Shown: positions 19,614 to 28,780, counted from the first letter of the stretch. The stretch is 64,000 nt of DNA from Ferrimonas marina (GCF_900129905.1 NZ_FQXG01000007.1:310001-374000); one strand, 5' to 3'. Notes: generated from the sequence alone by a model not told the origin. A program made the numbers and translations.

Positions 19614-20833
19614 CCCATGAACTCCTTATGATCCGCCTCCACCGCCGCCACCAGGCGCTCAAACACGTCGGGCATGGCGCTGCAGATTCGATGCCAGCTG
19701 GGTACGAAGGGGGTCTCCATCGGGTTATCGAGGAACTGGTTACCCGCCTTGATGATGTTCTCGGCAAACAGCTCCACCGCCGCCTCCTCCTTGTGCACAT
19801 CGAGATCGAGGCCGTTGATCAGTGCATCGTTGCGGTAGGTCTCGATGAAATCCAGGGCGATGCGATAGTAGGTGGCCTTGATGGTGCGCAGCACACCGGG
19901 GTTGAACACCATGCCCTGGGTGGCCAGCTTGCGGAACATCGCCTTGCTGATGTCGATGGACATCCGCGACAGGCCGGCACTGGCGTCCTCCGCTGACAGG
20001 TCCTGGTGCTTGTGGTCATAGGCATCGGCGATGTCCACCTGGCACAGCCGGTTGGTGGCGTAGTTGCGTTTCATCTCCGCCAGTACGCCGATCTCCAGCC
20101 CCCAGTCACTGGGGATCCGCAGATCCCGCAGCACGTCCAGGCGGAACGAGAACTCGCCGGCCAGGGGGTAGCGGAAGCTGTTGAGGTACTCCAGGTAATC
20201 GGAGTCCGGCACCTGCTTTTTCAGTGCCCGGATCAGCGGGGTCACCAGCAGCCGGGTAACCCGGCCATTGAGGGTGCCGTTGGCCAGGCGGGCGTAGAAG
20301 CCCTTGCAGAATTCGTAGTTGAAGTTGGGGTTGGCCACCGGGTAGATCAGCCGGGCCAGCAGGCTGCGGTCGTAGGTGAGGATGTCGCAATCGTGCAGTG
20401 CCAGCGACTCCACCCGGCCGGTGGCCAGGGCATAACCGAAGCAGTACCAGACATTGCGCCCCTTGCCGGGCTGATCCGGGGCCAGGCCACGTTCCATCAG
20501 CTCCGCATCCAGTGCCCGCAGCCGCGGGCCGTCGTTCCACAGCACCCGGTGGTGTTGCGGCAGCTGACTGAAGAAAGAGAGTGCGTGGCGGTATTCATCC
20601 TCGCTGGCCCGGTCCAGACCGATGATGATCTGCGACAGGTAGGGCACCGCCTTAAGCTGCTCGACGATGGCGGGCAGTGCCGGGGTGTCCAGCTCGCTGT
20701 AGAGCGAGGGCAGCACCAGGCCCAGCGGCCGCACCTGGCTGAAGCGACATAGCTCCGCCTCCATCTCCTCCACCGGGCGGCGGGTGAGGTTGTGCAAGGT
20801 GGTGATGATGCCATTTTGATAGTAATCCGCCAT
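19610..20833 (-). CDS. gpgS: Glucosyl-3-phosphoglycerate synthase (GT81-like)
   Basis: The 407-residue glycosyltransferase has the GT-A fold features of GpgS: an N-terminal LVLPSLYSEL region, PGKGRNVWYCFGYALA near residue 130, a DCD metal motif (HDCDILTYD) and YPLAGEFSFR. GpgS joins glucose from NDP-glucose to 3-phosphoglycerate. I start at the ATG at 20833 (GGGAG seven bases upstream). The phosphatase gene ends 10 bp upstream and the phosphorylase start overlaps downstream, so the three form one operon. A mannosyl enzyme is possible but less likely beside a GH13_18 phosphorylase. Confidence 0.85.
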   Translation of the reverse strand: MADYYQNGIITTLHNLTRRPVEEMEAELCRFSQVRPLGLVLPSLYSELDTPALPAIVEQLKAVPYLSQIIIGLDRASEDEYRHALSFFSQLPQHHRVLWNDGPRLRALDAELMERGLAPDQPGKGRNVWYCFGYALATGRVESLALHDCDILTYDRSLLARLIYPVANPNFNYEFCKGFYARLANGTLNGRVTRLLVTPLIRALKKQVPDSDYLEYLNSFRYPLAGEFSFRLDVLRDLRIPSDWGLEIGVLAEMKRNYATNRLCQVDIADAYDHKHQDLSAEDASAGLSRMSIDISKAMFRKLATQGMVFNPGVLRTIKATYYRIALDFIETYRNDALINGLDLDVHKEEAAVELFAENIIKAGNQFLDNPMETPFVPSWHRICSAMPDVFERLVAAVEADHKEFMG

Positions 20834-20843
20834 CGTCTTCTCC

Positions 20844-21653
20844 CTAAGTCTCAGCTTGCAGTAATTCCAGTACGGCGTCGGCCCAGCCCTGCGGCCCCGT
20901 CGCATCGGTTTTGATTATGGTGTTGTGGCCCGACAGCTCGGGAAACTCGTGCGCCGGCGAGCGCACCAGCACCGCCACATCCGCGGCCTCCAGCATGTCG
21001 ATGTCGTTGTGGCCATCGCCCAGGGCGATCAGCTGTGGTGTGTTGCCCCAGGCCTGCTGGTACTGCTCGGCCAGCCAGCGCATCGCCTGGCCTTTATCGG
21101 TTTTGCCCAACAGGTGGAAGAAGCGGCCGCCCTTGAGCAGACGAAAGCCTTTCTTGTTGGCCTGCTTCTGCAGGTGCAAAAACTTGTGCTCGGTGTCCTG
21201 CCAAAGGAAGGGCTCGGAGTACTCCCGCTGACTGGCAGCCTCCGCCTGGGCCTCGGACAAACCGGTGTGCTCGATGATCTGGGCCAGGCTCCAGTCGGCA
21301 AACCCCTCGAAGCTGAGCTGCTCCTCTTTACGCACCCGGGCCAGCCAGCGCAGCAGCCGGCTGCGCTCCTCTCCCAGGCAGTGGGCCTGGGCCGGCTGGC
21401 CAGAAAGAAAATAGTCCTTGGGGATCAGCACCGCCGAGCCGTTCTCAACGATAAAGGGGTGAGACAACCCCAGCTGTTTGGCCAGCGCTTCGGTCTCCGC
21501 CCGGGTTTTGCTGGTGTTGAAGATCACCGGTACCCCCAGCGCCTGGCACTGGGCCAGGGCTGGGCGGGCAGCATCCACGCTGTAGCTGTGATGATCCAGT
21601 AGGGTCCCGTCCAGATCGGTGACGATCAATCGGGGGGTGGCACCATGGGTCAT
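20844..21653 (-). CDS. HAD-superfamily glucosyl/mannosyl-3-phosphoglycerate phosphatase
   Basis: This is a 269-residue HAD phosphatase of the MpgP/YedP family. The four motifs are visible: DLDGTLLDH (nucleophile Asp), NTSKT, the lysine region FFHLLGKTDKG, and GDGHNDIDML. In this operon it most likely dephosphorylates glucosyl-3-phosphoglycerate to glucosylglycerate. I take the ATG at 21653, which aligns with E. coli YedP and has AAGGA upstream; an ATG at 21677 would add eight residues. Confidence 0.87.
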   Translation of the reverse strand: MTHGATPRLIVTDLDGTLLDHHSYSVDAARPALAQCQALGVPVIFNTSKTRAETEALAKQLGLSHPFIVENGSAVLIPKDYFLSGQPAQAHCLGEERSRLLRWLARVRKEEQLSFEGFADWSLAQIIEHTGLSEAQAEAASQREYSEPFLWQDTEHKFLHLQKQANKKGFRLLKGGRFFHLLGKTDKGQAMRWLAEQYQQAWGNTPQLIALGDGHNDIDMLEAADVAVLVRSPAHEFPELSGHNTIIKTDATGPQGWADAVLELLQAET

Positions 21654-21756
21654 GGGGGCATGCTTCCTTTGCGTCATGTGGGGATAAGAGCAAAGTCTAA
21701 GCCAATCTGAGGGGGCCGCGAATGGGGCTTTGGCAGGGGGTCGGTGGCGATTGCAC

Positions 21757-21784
21757 CAAAAGGCTGCACCCCGGCGGCGCAGCC
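21757..21784 (-). terminator. Terminator of the GNAT gene
   Basis: On the minus strand GGCTGC and GCAGCC pair across an 11-base loop and are followed by TTTT. A wider CTGCACC/GGTGCAG pair encloses it. Confidence 0.5.
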
Positions 21785-21804
21785 ATGCACTAGTTCGGTG
21801 CAGA

Positions 21805-22263
21805 TTACAGCGACAGGGAGAGGATCAGGCGATCCTTGTGCTGTATGCCCTGCTCGAAGATGGGTTCGGGGTAGTGGTCGAGGAAATGATCGCGCTCCAG
21901 CGCCGTGACCCGAAAGCCCTGGCGCTGGTAAAATGCTAACTGGTAACCAAAGGTGCCGGTGCCGAGAAACAGCACCTTTGCCCCGGCGTCCCGGGCCTGG
22001 GCAATGGCAAAACGCAGCAGTTCGCTGCCCACACCCTGGCCCTGGGTATCAGGCAAAGTGGCGATGTTCATCAGCTCCCAGCGGCCATCGGCCTGCGGCC
22101 GCAATAAACAGGCGGCCACCACCCTGCCCGCTTGCTGCGCAACGTAGGCCTGGCAGTCGAGCTGGTAACGAGCCACCGCCTGCTCATCCGGGTCCGCCTC
22201 CAGCAGCAGCTCAAGTGGGACTTGCTCGGCAGCGCAGGCACAAAGGCTTAAGGGATCAGTCAT
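21805..22263 (-). CDS. GNAT-family N-acetyltransferase
   Basis: The 152-residue protein has the GNAT acetyl-CoA site: IATLPDTQGQGVGSELL near residues 67-83, with the Q-x-x-G-x-G turn, then VLFLGTGTFGYQLAFYQRQGF, typical of motif B. It probably acetylates a small molecule or protein; the substrate is unknown. The gene stands alone, divergent from the disrupted nuclease gene. Confidence 0.85.
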   Translation of the reverse strand: MTDPLSLCACAAEQVPLELLLEADPDEQAVARYQLDCQAYVAQQAGRVVAACLLRPQADGRWELMNIATLPDTQGQGVGSELLRFAIAQARDAGAKVLFLGTGTFGYQLAFYQRQGFRVTALERDHFLDHYPEPIFEQGIQHKDRLILSLSL

Positions 22264-22362
22264 CTACAGGGTCTCTTGGCTTTCTACACTGTTCAGGGCG
22301 GGCGCATTATAGTCGTCCGAGGCCAACACCGACAGCGCCAGGGACGGCGCACAGGAGCGAGC

Positions 22363-23030
22363 ATGCCAAGACGAACCACCCAGACCCCGAAGCGCACCCA
22401 TCAGACTCTGAAGAACATGAGCTACGAGAGCATGGTGATCAGCTGGCTGATGTACGACGGCTGGCAGGTGTTCTCGCCGGTATAAGTACCGTTTCACAGG
22501 GAAAATGCTCGGTTCAGAGCGCATGGGGGCGGCAAAGACAAGGCGCAGCCACGAAGGAATAGTGGGCCTCTTTCAAGTGGCTGCAACGCAGCATTTGTTG
22601 TCCCCATGCACTCCCGAAGGGCTGAACTCTACGGCACCTTAGCTTCGTCAGAGGCTTTTGACGTAGGGCCACTATGCCTGCAAGCCACTTCCTTGCTCAG
22701 TTACCGTAGAGTTCCAGCTGAATCCGTCATTTATCCTGAGAAACGGTACTAAATAATGGCCATCAAACCGACATCCTGATCTCCGATGGCCCCCACTACC
22801 ACCGTATCCAGATCAAGACCCTGGAGGCCAGCGGCGAGGATGACGAGGTCAGCAACAAGTGGCAGGGCAGCCACGTCGACTGGGTGATCTACTTCGCCCG
22901 CAACTCCAATTGGGGCTGTGTCGCGCCAGCGTTCAGCGAGAGTCGACGGCCACTGAACCACCCGGAGCATCAGCGTTTCGATGCCGTCAGCCGAACCGAT
23001 TTCCTGCGCGCTTTCCATCTGCTCGAATAG
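22363..23030 (+). pseudogene. PD-(D/E)XK endonuclease-like gene interrupted by a MITE-like insertion
   Basis: The first 40 codons (22363-22482, AGGAG five bases before the ATG) end at a TAA created by an insertion. The same protein resumes at 22749 and runs to a TAG at 23028-23030. Removing 22483-22748 joins FSPV to LNNGHQTDILISDG with no frame change and gives a protein of about 133 residues. The second part has the nuclease core: TDILI, then HYHRIQIKTLEA, the (D/E)-x-K-type strand. The fold resembles the I-Ssp6803I-like group I intron endonucleases, though small chromosomal relatives of unknown role exist. Both flanks are otherwise intact, so the event looks recent. Confidence 0.8.
22483..22748. 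mobile_element. MITE-like element, 266 bp including one target duplication
   Basis: The ends are inverted repeats: reading inward, the left reads GTACCGTTTCACAGG and the right GTACCGTTTCTCAGG, followed by similar A-rich stretches. CGGTA occurs on both sides (22478-22482 and 22744-22748) and fits a 5-bp target duplication. Inside, nested inverted repeats (GAACTCTACGG at 22624 with CCGTAGAGTTC at 22704; AAGTGGCT with AGCCACTT; ATAGTGG with CCACTAT) let nearly the whole element fold back. There is no transposase, so it would have to be moved in trans. Confidence 0.75.
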
Positions 23031-23044
23031 TGCTGTCCTGAACG

Positions 23045-23068
23045 AAAAAGGCAGCCTTGCGGCTGCCT
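23045..23068 (-). terminator. Terminator of the MBL-fold lipoprotein gene
   Basis: The stem AGGCAGCC / GGCTGCCT with loop TTGC is followed by five T residues on the minus strand. Confidence 0.9.
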
Positions 23069-23077
23069 CTGTGGTGG

Positions 23078-24196
23078 TTAGGGTGCCACCGGGGCGGTGG
23101 CGGCCAGTTCCGGCCCCTCACTCTCCAGAGCGCGCCACCAGGCGGTGGTGAGGTTGTCCTGACCGATCTGAATGGTCTGCCCCATCACAGGCGTCAGCAC
23201 CTGCTGATTATCCGACTCCGCCGCCGCCAAAGCCCGCTCCATCGGTTCGTACCAGGCGTGCAGTGCCAGGTCGAAGGTGCCGTTGTGGATCGGGATCATC
23301 GCCTTGCCGCGCAGATCCCGGTGGGCCTGAACGCTCTCCTCCGGGCTCATGTGGATGCCGGACCACATCTCGTCGTAGGCCCCGGTCTCCATCAGGGTCA
23401 GATCGAAGGGTCCGTAGCGCTCACCAATCTCGGCAAAGCCATCGAAGTAGCCGGTATCGCCGCTGAAGAACACCCGGCTGTGGCTGCCGATAAAGGCAAA
23501 CGAGGCCCACAAGGTGCTGTCCCGATCCCACAGGCTGCGGCCGGAGAAGTGCTGCGCCGGCGTGGCGACCAGCTCGGTGCTGCCCAGGGTGACGCTGTCC
23601 CACCAATCCATCTCCGTTACCTGCTGGGCATCGATACCCCAGCGGACCAGTCGCTGGCCAACCCCCAGCGGGGTGTAGAAGTGGGTACCGGTTTGGGCCA
23701 ATTGTCGTACCGTGGCCTTGTCCAGGTGATCGTAGTGATCGTGGGAGATTACCACCGCCTTGATCGGCGGCAGCTCCTCCAGGGCCATGGCCGGGGCATG
23801 GAAACGCTTGGGCCCGGCCCACTGCACCGGTGAGGCGCGATCGACAAACACCGGATCGGTCAGGAAGTAGTCGCCATCCAGGCGCAGCAGGATGGTGGAG
23901 TGACCCAGGCGCAGGGCCAGATCACCGGAGGTTGCCGCCAGCTCCGCCTGAGTCGGATGCTGTATCGGCAGCGCATCGGCAGGGGTGGGATCGGTGCGGC
24001 GTTCGAACAGCCAGCGCTTGAGGATCTTGCCCAGGTTGCCGTCGCCGGAATCCACCTGGCCGGCCCGGTTAACAAACTTGCTGTCCTGATACTGGGGAGA
24101 TTGCCAGTCCATGGCCGTACGGTTCGTGCAAGAGGCAGTCATCAGCAGTGCTCCACTCAACAAAGAAATCGCCATCAGGCCGGTTGCTCGTTTCAT
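23078..24196 (-). CDS. Metallo-beta-lactamase-fold lipoprotein (RomA/NAPE-PLD-like)
   Basis: The 372-residue protein has a signal peptide with a cysteine at residue 23 (MTASC), so it is probably a lipoprotein. The MBL zinc motif is SHDHYDHLD (HxHxDH), with later metal residues in FSGDTGYF and IPIHNGTFD. The size and the HSTILLRLDGDYFLTDPVF region match the RomA/NAPE-PLD-like branch. The substrate is unknown; phospholipid-type phosphodiesters are one possibility from the family. It is divergent from a TetR regulator with palindromes between the two, so it is probably that regulator's target. Confidence 0.82.
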   Translation of the reverse strand: MKRATGLMAISLLSGALLMTASCTNRTAMDWQSPQYQDSKFVNRAGQVDSGDGNLGKILKRWLFERRTDPTPADALPIQHPTQAELAATSGDLALRLGHSTILLRLDGDYFLTDPVFVDRASPVQWAGPKRFHAPAMALEELPPIKAVVISHDHYDHLDKATVRQLAQTGTHFYTPLGVGQRLVRWGIDAQQVTEMDWWDSVTLGSTELVATPAQHFSGRSLWDRDSTLWASFAFIGSHSRVFFSGDTGYFDGFAEIGERYGPFDLTLMETGAYDEMWSGIHMSPEESVQAHRDLRGKAMIPIHNGTFDLALHAWYEPMERALAAAESDNQQVLTPVMGQTIQIGQDNLTTAWWRALESEGPELAATAPVAP

Positions 24197-24264
24197 ATCC
24201 CATGCTCCTGGTGTGCCCCCTTGTCAGCGGGGGTGGGACTGGGCGATCAACGCGCCAGACAAAG

Positions 24265-24285
24265 TAAACTACTCGGTGTAGTTTA
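24265..24285. promoter_or_regulatory. Operator palindrome 1 of the TetR/MBL pair
   Basis: A perfect inverted repeat TAAACTAC-N5-GTAGTTTA lies between the divergent genes, as expected for a TetR-family operator. Confidence 0.7.
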
Positions 24286-24293
24286 GTTCTATT

Positions 24294-24324
24294 TTGGAAA
24301 AAGTAAACTGTTGAGTGTAAAATG
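24294..24324 (+). promoter_or_regulatory. tetR promoter with second operator-like copy
   Basis: TTGGAA (24294-24299) and TAAAAT (24318-24323) are 18 bp apart. The sequence from 24304 repeats the first part of operator 1 (TAAACTgtTgaGTGTA), so a second, weaker operator overlaps the promoter and would allow autoregulation. Confidence 0.55.
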
Positions 24325-24360
24325 CCTCGGTGTAGGCGATGACCAAGCCCTGGAGAGACG

Positions 24361-24975
24361 ATGCAAACCACTGATGCCAAGCCCCTTACCCGCAGCGAAA
24401 AAAAACGCGCTGATATCCTCAGCGCGGCCAGTGCCGAGTTCCAGGCGCGGGGATTTACCGGGGCCAGCATGGATGGGATCAGCGCCGCGGCCGGGGTCTC
24501 CAAGCGCACCCTATACAACCACTTTGCCAATAAAGAGGCGCTGTTCGAGGCGATCACCGATCAGCTGTTCCAGGTCTGTGGCGGCACCCAGTACCAGGCC
24601 GATGTGGCACTGGAGCAGCAACTCTGGCGCATGGCAGAAGCCAAGCTTGAGCTACTGGCGGAACCGGGCCACATCGCCCTGGCCCGTTCGCTGATCGGCG
24701 AAACCATGCGTTCACCGGAACTGGCGCAACGTGCCATGGCCCGGTTTGAGCGTAACGAGGATGGGGTGACCGGCTGGTTCAAGGCGGCCATTGAGGACGG
24801 CAAACTGGCGGGGGCTGAGCCCTACTGGATGGCCCATCAGTTCTTTGGTCTGGTGAAGACCTTTGCCTTTTTCCCACAACTGATGGCGCACCAGCCAATG
24901 CCGGACGAGGCGACACAAAAAAGGATCATCGACAGCTCGGTGTCGATGATCCTGGCCTCGTATCGGGTTAGCTAG
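24361..24975 (+). CDS. TetR/AcrR-family transcriptional regulator
   Basis: The 204-residue regulator has the TetR N-terminal DNA-binding domain (ILSAASAEFQARGF, then the helix-turn-helix ISAAAGVSKRTLYNHFANKEALF at about residues 40-62) and a helical ligand domain that resembles the AefR-like group. GGAGAG lies six bases before the ATG. Two palindromes in the divergent gap suggest that it represses both itself and the MBL-fold gene. The ligand is unknown. Confidence 0.9.
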   Translation: MQTTDAKPLTRSEKKRADILSAASAEFQARGFTGASMDGISAAAGVSKRTLYNHFANKEALFEAITDQLFQVCGGTQYQADVALEQQLWRMAEAKLELLAEPGHIALARSLIGETMRSPELAQRAMARFERNEDGVTGWFKAAIEDGKLAGAEPYWMAHQFFGLVKTFAFFPQLMAHQPMPDEATQKRIIDSSVSMILASYRVS

Positions 24976-24978
24976 GGA

Positions 24979-25386
24979 TCAGATCAACCCTTTGTCCTTG
25001 ACTCGGCTGCGATTGAACTCCAGCACCACCTGCTCCACGGCCAGCTCGGGGGCGGCTTCGCAGCGTTCCAGGATGTACTGGTGGCGGGCTTTCTCACAGG
25101 TTCTGACCATCTCGCCGCCACGCTCCTTACCAAAGCGCCACATCAGGTAGTACATGGCGTTGTCATCGGCGTAGTCCATCAGTTTCTGCAGCTTAGCCTC
25201 GTCGTCCCGGTAGTAATTGATGGTGCGACAGAAGGTTTGCTCACCGGCGTAGTTGTCGAAGTAGTCGGCGGCGCGCAGGGGTTGGGATTGCTGGAACATC
25301 AAGGCGATGGCGAACAGGGCAATGACAACAATCCCCATCATCACACTGGCGGTGAACAGTTGGCGGTAGAGTGTGCGAATGCGCAT
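24979..25386 (-). CDS. Hypothetical single-span membrane protein behind an FNR box
   Basis: The 135-residue protein has one membrane helix at about residues 11-32 and a predicted extracytoplasmic domain with cysteines (FCRTINYY, VRTCEKARHQ, LERCEAAPE). I do not recognise the family. The ATG at 25386 has AAGGAGG seven bases upstream; a longer frame lacks a ribosome site. A perfect FNR box centred 92 bp upstream of the ATG suggests anaerobic induction. Confidence 0.7.
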   Translation of the reverse strand: MRIRTLYRQLFTASVMMGIVVIALFAIALMFQQSQPLRAADYFDNYAGEQTFCRTINYYRDDEAKLQKLMDYADDNAMYYLMWRFGKERGGEMVRTCEKARHQYILERCEAAPELAVEQVVLEFNRSRVKDKGLI

Positions 25387-25471
25387 GGTGGCCTCCTTGA
25401 ACGTGCTGTCCAATCGGCCCCGTCGGCACGAGGCCTTAACCTTAGACTAGGCCTCTGATCCGCAAGGGGGG

Positions 25472-25485
25472 TTGATCGGGATCAA
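25472..25485 (-). promoter_or_regulatory. FNR-type binding site
   Basis: TTGATCGGGATCAA matches the FNR consensus TTGAT-N4-ATCAA at all ten defined positions. The hexamer TAGTCT begins about 29 bases from its centre on the minus strand, the distance expected for a class II FNR-activated promoter of the downstream membrane protein. Confidence 0.75.
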
Positions 25486-25526
25486 CGGTCGCGCAGTTAT
25501 GCATCTTATCCGCCTGTTAGTGCACT

Positions 25527-26576
25527 TTACTCCAGTCCCAGCGCCAGTTGTGGCTGCTCCGGAGCCAGGGTCACACTGACGCCGACCAGCCGGACTCCCC
25601 TGCCCTCTCCGCGCTGGTAGCCGGTGTGCAGCAGGCCCCGGAGCGCTTGAGGATCCAGGCTTTGGCCCTGGCCGGAGACCGTGGTTTGCTGAAAATCACT
25701 GAACTTCAGCTTGACGTTGATCCCCTTGAACGGACGCTCCCCCAATCGTCGGGACAGCTCCGGCAGCAGCGACAACAGCTTGTCCAGGCAGGCAGCTTCA
25801 CTGCCCAGATCCTGGGCCACCGTGGTCTCCACCCCCACCGACTTACGCTCCCTGTGGGTCTGCACCTGGCGAGGATCGATGCCCTGGGCCCGCTGGTACA
25901 GCACCGGGCCAAACTTGCCCAACCACTGCGCCAGCTCGGCCGGGTCCTGTTTCAGGACATCGGCACCGGTGTGCAGGCCGCGTTGGGCCAGACGCTCGGC
26001 GGTGCGTGGACCGACTCCGGGGATCTTGCGCAGCGGCAGCGCCGCGGCAAACTCGGCGCACTGCTTAGGCAACACCACGCACTGGCCATTGGGCTTGTTC
26101 TCATCGGAGGCGATCTTGGCCAGGAACTTGTTGGGGGCGATGCCGGCACTGGCGGTGAGGCCAGTTTCGGCCTCGATCTCGGCGCGGATCTGCTGGGCCA
26201 TCAGGGTGGCACTGCCGCGACAATGGCGGCTGTCGGTCACGTCCAGGTAGGCCTCATCCAGCGAGAGCGGCTCGATCAGATCGGTGTAGCGCTGGAAGAT
26301 CTGACGGATCTGCTGGCTGACCGCCTTGTACACCGACATCCGCCCCGGCACCAGGATCAGATCCGGGCAACGGCGCAGCGCTTCGCTGCTGGGCATGGCG
26401 CTGCGCACGCCAAACTCCCGGGCGGCATAGTTGCAGGTGGAGATCACCCCGCGGCCGCTGGCTGGCCCCCCGACGGCAATGGGCTTGTCGCGCAGCTCGG
26501 GGTTGTCCCGCATCTCCACCGCGGCAAAGAAGCAGTCCATGTCGATGTGAATGATTTTGCGCTGCTCGACGCCCAT
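25527..26576 (-). CDS. dinB: DNA polymerase IV
   Basis: A 349-residue Y-family translesion polymerase. The catalytic carboxylates are in [12 protein letters not shown] (about residues 10-21) and [10 protein letters not shown] (near 105). The palm, thumb ([12 protein letters not shown]) and little-finger regions follow. The tail is short and ends in QPQLALGLE, which could act as a sliding-clamp binding peptide, as in other DinB proteins. A LexA box lies 20 bp upstream, so it belongs to the SOS response. Confidence 0.96.
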   Translation of the reverse strand: MGVEQRKIIHIDMDCFFAAVEMRDNPELRDKPIAVGGPASGRGVISTCNYAAREFGVRSAMPSSEALRRCPDLILVPGRMSVYKAVSQQIRQIFQRYTDLIEPLSLDEAYLDVTDSRHCRGSATLMAQQIRAEIEAETGLTASAGIAPNKFLAKIASDENKPNGQCVVLPKQCAEFAAALPLRKIPGVGPRTAERLAQRGLHTGADVLKQDPAELAQWLGKFGPVLYQRAQGIDPRQVQTHRERKSVGVETTVAQDLGSEAACLDKLLSLLPELSRRLGERPFKGINVKLKFSDFQQTTVSGQGQSLDPQALRGLLHTGYQRGEGRGVRLVGVSVTLAPEQPQLALGLE

Positions 26577-26595
26577 GGCGTCCCCCGAAAGACCA

Positions 26596-26611
26596 CTGTA
26601 TAAATAACCAG
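26596..26611 (-). promoter_or_regulatory. LexA (SOS) box of dinB
   Basis: CTGTATAAATAACCAG fits CTG-N10-CAG with an AT-rich centre, directly upstream of dinB. Confidence 0.88.
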
Positions 26612-26622
26612 TCCATCATAAC

Positions 26623-26655
26623 ACAGCGCCCGAGCTGGACAAGCTCGGGCGCTGT
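26623..26655 (-). terminator. Strong hairpin between the chemoreceptor and dinB
   Basis: A perfect 14-bp stem (ACAGCGCCCGAGCT with its complement, five-base loop) lies just past the chemoreceptor stop. It has no good T run on either side, so termination is probable but not certain. Confidence 0.5.
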
Positions 26656-26674
26656 GGCGAAAGGGGTCTTGGGG

Positions 26675-28669
26675 CTAAACCTTGAACTTGGCCAGGTGGC
26701 GCTCCAGCTCCGAGGCGGCGGTGGTCATCTCACTGACCGCCCCCTCCAGGGCCTGGGCCTGCTGGCCATTGCCCTGGGACAGGTCGCGGATCTGCACCAT
26801 CTTCTCGTCGATATCTCCAGCCACCGAGGCCTGCTGGCTCACTGCAGCGCTGATCTCCTGGACCTGCAGCTGGATCCCCTCTACCGCGCTGTTGGTTTGG
26901 CCCAGGGCCTGGGACAGCTGGTGGGAGATCGCCTCGCTGGCCCGGGCCTCGTCGCAGCTTTGCTGCATCGCCCGCTGGGCCGCCTCACTGGTCTGCTGCA
27001 GCTGCTCAATGATGCGCTGGATGTTGGCGGTGGAGTCCTGGGTCCGCGACGCCAGGGTGCGGACCTCGTCCGCCACCACGGCAAAGCCCCGACCCTGCTC
27101 ACCGGCCCGGGCCGCTTCAATGGCGGCATTGAGGGCCAGCAGGTTGGTCTGCTCGGCAATGGTGCGGATCACCTCCAGCACCTCGCCGATCTGATCGGCG
27201 TTCTCCCGCAGGGCACTGACCACGGTGGCGGCGCTTTGCACCTGCTGGTTCAACCGACCCATGCCCTGCTCCGCCTCCATCACCGCTTCGGTGGCCTGGG
27301 CCACCTGGCTGCGGGCGGCAAGGGCGTGCTCTGACACCTGCTCAGTGGAGCGGGCCATCTCATGGCTGGTCTGGGCCATCTCGGTGGTGGCGGTGCTGAC
27401 CTGGTCCAGCTGACTCTGCTGCTGTTCGATGGCGTACAGGGTGTCCTGGCACAGCGTCCGGGCGTTGTCGGTGGCACCGGTCATCAGGTCCGTGGCCTCG
27501 CGGGACTGGCTCACCAGCTGGTGCAGGCGCTCGGCAAAGCGGTTGAAGGCGCCCCCCAGCCGGCCCAGCTCATCCTGACGGTCGAGGCGGATACGGCGAC
27601 GTAGATCCGCCTCGCCATCGCCCACCTCCTCCATCGCCCGCAGCAGCCGGTTGAGCTGGCGTCGCAGCGGCTGCAGCAAGGCCCACAGCAGCAGCGACAA
27701 CAGCAGGGTGAAGCCCAGGCCGTTGAGGGCGGTACGCCAACGCACCGAGTTGACCTGCTGTTGCAGGTAGGCCTTCGGCATCAGCAGGCCCAGTCGCCAT
27801 TGCACCTGGGGGTAATCGCTGTTGAGGCTCTGCCACTGCACCGACATCGGCTCCCCGCGGTACAGCACCTCGGCGTTGCCGCTGGCACTGGCGATCATCT
27901 CACGCTGCAGCGCCTCGAAGCCCTGATTGTCGTTGCCACTGATCTGAGCCAGCAGGTCGCCGGGCTGGAAGGCGCTGTCAAAGCCGGGGAAGAACACCGT
28001 CTTGCCGTCGTCGGTCAGCAGGAAGGCCTGGCCCTGGTCCTGGTAGTTCACCTGGCTGAGCAGCTCCCCTAACGTGCTGATCAGGATGTCCATGCCACCG
28101 ATACCGATAAAGCGGCCCTGGGCGTCGTACACCGTGGTCTTGACCGTGGCGGAGATGCTGCCGTCGTTGGCGTCCACCGCCGGATCGGTGACGAACAGCC
28201 GGTCCATCTGACGGGCCTCGCCCCACCAGGGGCGCTTGGCGGTGTAGTAGTTGGGATCGCCCTCGTAGCGGCCATTGAGGTCGAAGTACTCATGGGTGTG
28301 CTCACTGCCGAAGAACACCGACTTGATGCTGCTGTCCTGGTCCGAGAAGAAGCGGAAGTAGCGCACCACGTCCGGGTAGTTGCGGTCACGGCTAAGATCG
28401 CTACCGCGGCTACGGTATTGGCTGAAGAAATCCACCACCTGGGGATTGGCAAAGACGCTGTGGACCACCTGGCCCTTGGCCTCGAAGAAGCCCTGGACCT
28501 GGGCACTGCGATGGGCCAGCAGGCTATCGATGCCCTGACGCAGTTGGCTCTCGGCGGAGCGGGCGTTGGTATGGACCAGGTAGAAGCTGGCGATCAGCAG
28601 AATGAGAAACACGGTGCCGGCGATGGCGGCGACCAGTTGGCGGATCAGAGAGTGACGCAGGAAATCCAT
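26675..28669 (-). CDS. Methyl-accepting chemotaxis protein with dCache-type sensor
   Basis: A 664-residue transmembrane chemoreceptor. A first helix at about residues 9-30 is followed by a periplasmic dCache-like domain ([26 protein letters not shown], then a GIGGMDI segment), a second helix near 315-335, a HAMP domain ([18 protein letters not shown]) and the signalling domain with [18 protein letters not shown] at the tip. dCache sensors often bind amino acids or small organic acids; the ligand here is unknown. The ATG at 28669 is preceded by GGGGGAAGGA. Confidence 0.92.
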   Translation of the reverse strand: MDFLRHSLIRQLVAAIAGTVFLILLIASFYLVHTNARSAESQLRQGIDSLLAHRSAQVQGFFEAKGQVVHSVFANPQVVDFFSQYRSRGSDLSRDRNYPDVVRYFRFFSDQDSSIKSVFFGSEHTHEYFDLNGRYEGDPNYYTAKRPWWGEARQMDRLFVTDPAVDANDGSISATVKTTVYDAQGRFIGIGGMDILISTLGELLSQVNYQDQGQAFLLTDDGKTVFFPGFDSAFQPGDLLAQISGNDNQGFEALQREMIASASGNAEVLYRGEPMSVQWQSLNSDYPQVQWRLGLLMPKAYLQQQVNSVRWRTALNGLGFTLLLSLLLWALLQPLRRQLNRLLRAMEEVGDGEADLRRRIRLDRQDELGRLGGAFNRFAERLHQLVSQSREATDLMTGATDNARTLCQDTLYAIEQQQSQLDQVSTATTEMAQTSHEMARSTEQVSEHALAARSQVAQATEAVMEAEQGMGRLNQQVQSAATVVSALRENADQIGEVLEVIRTIAEQTNLLALNAAIEAARAGEQGRGFAVVADEVRTLASRTQDSTANIQRIIEQLQQTSEAAQRAMQQSCDEARASEAISHQLSQALGQTNSAVEGIQLQVQEISAAVSQQASVAGDIDEKMVQIRDLSQGNGQQAQALEGAVSEMTTAASELERHLAKFKV

Positions 28670-28780
28670 TCCTTCCCCCAATGTGCGGCTTGTCGTTATA
28701 GGAATTTGGGTGCCGCATCAGGTTAACAAGTTGTTTACCTCAATGACAAAGATAAGCTGATAACTCACTGTCCAGAATGC

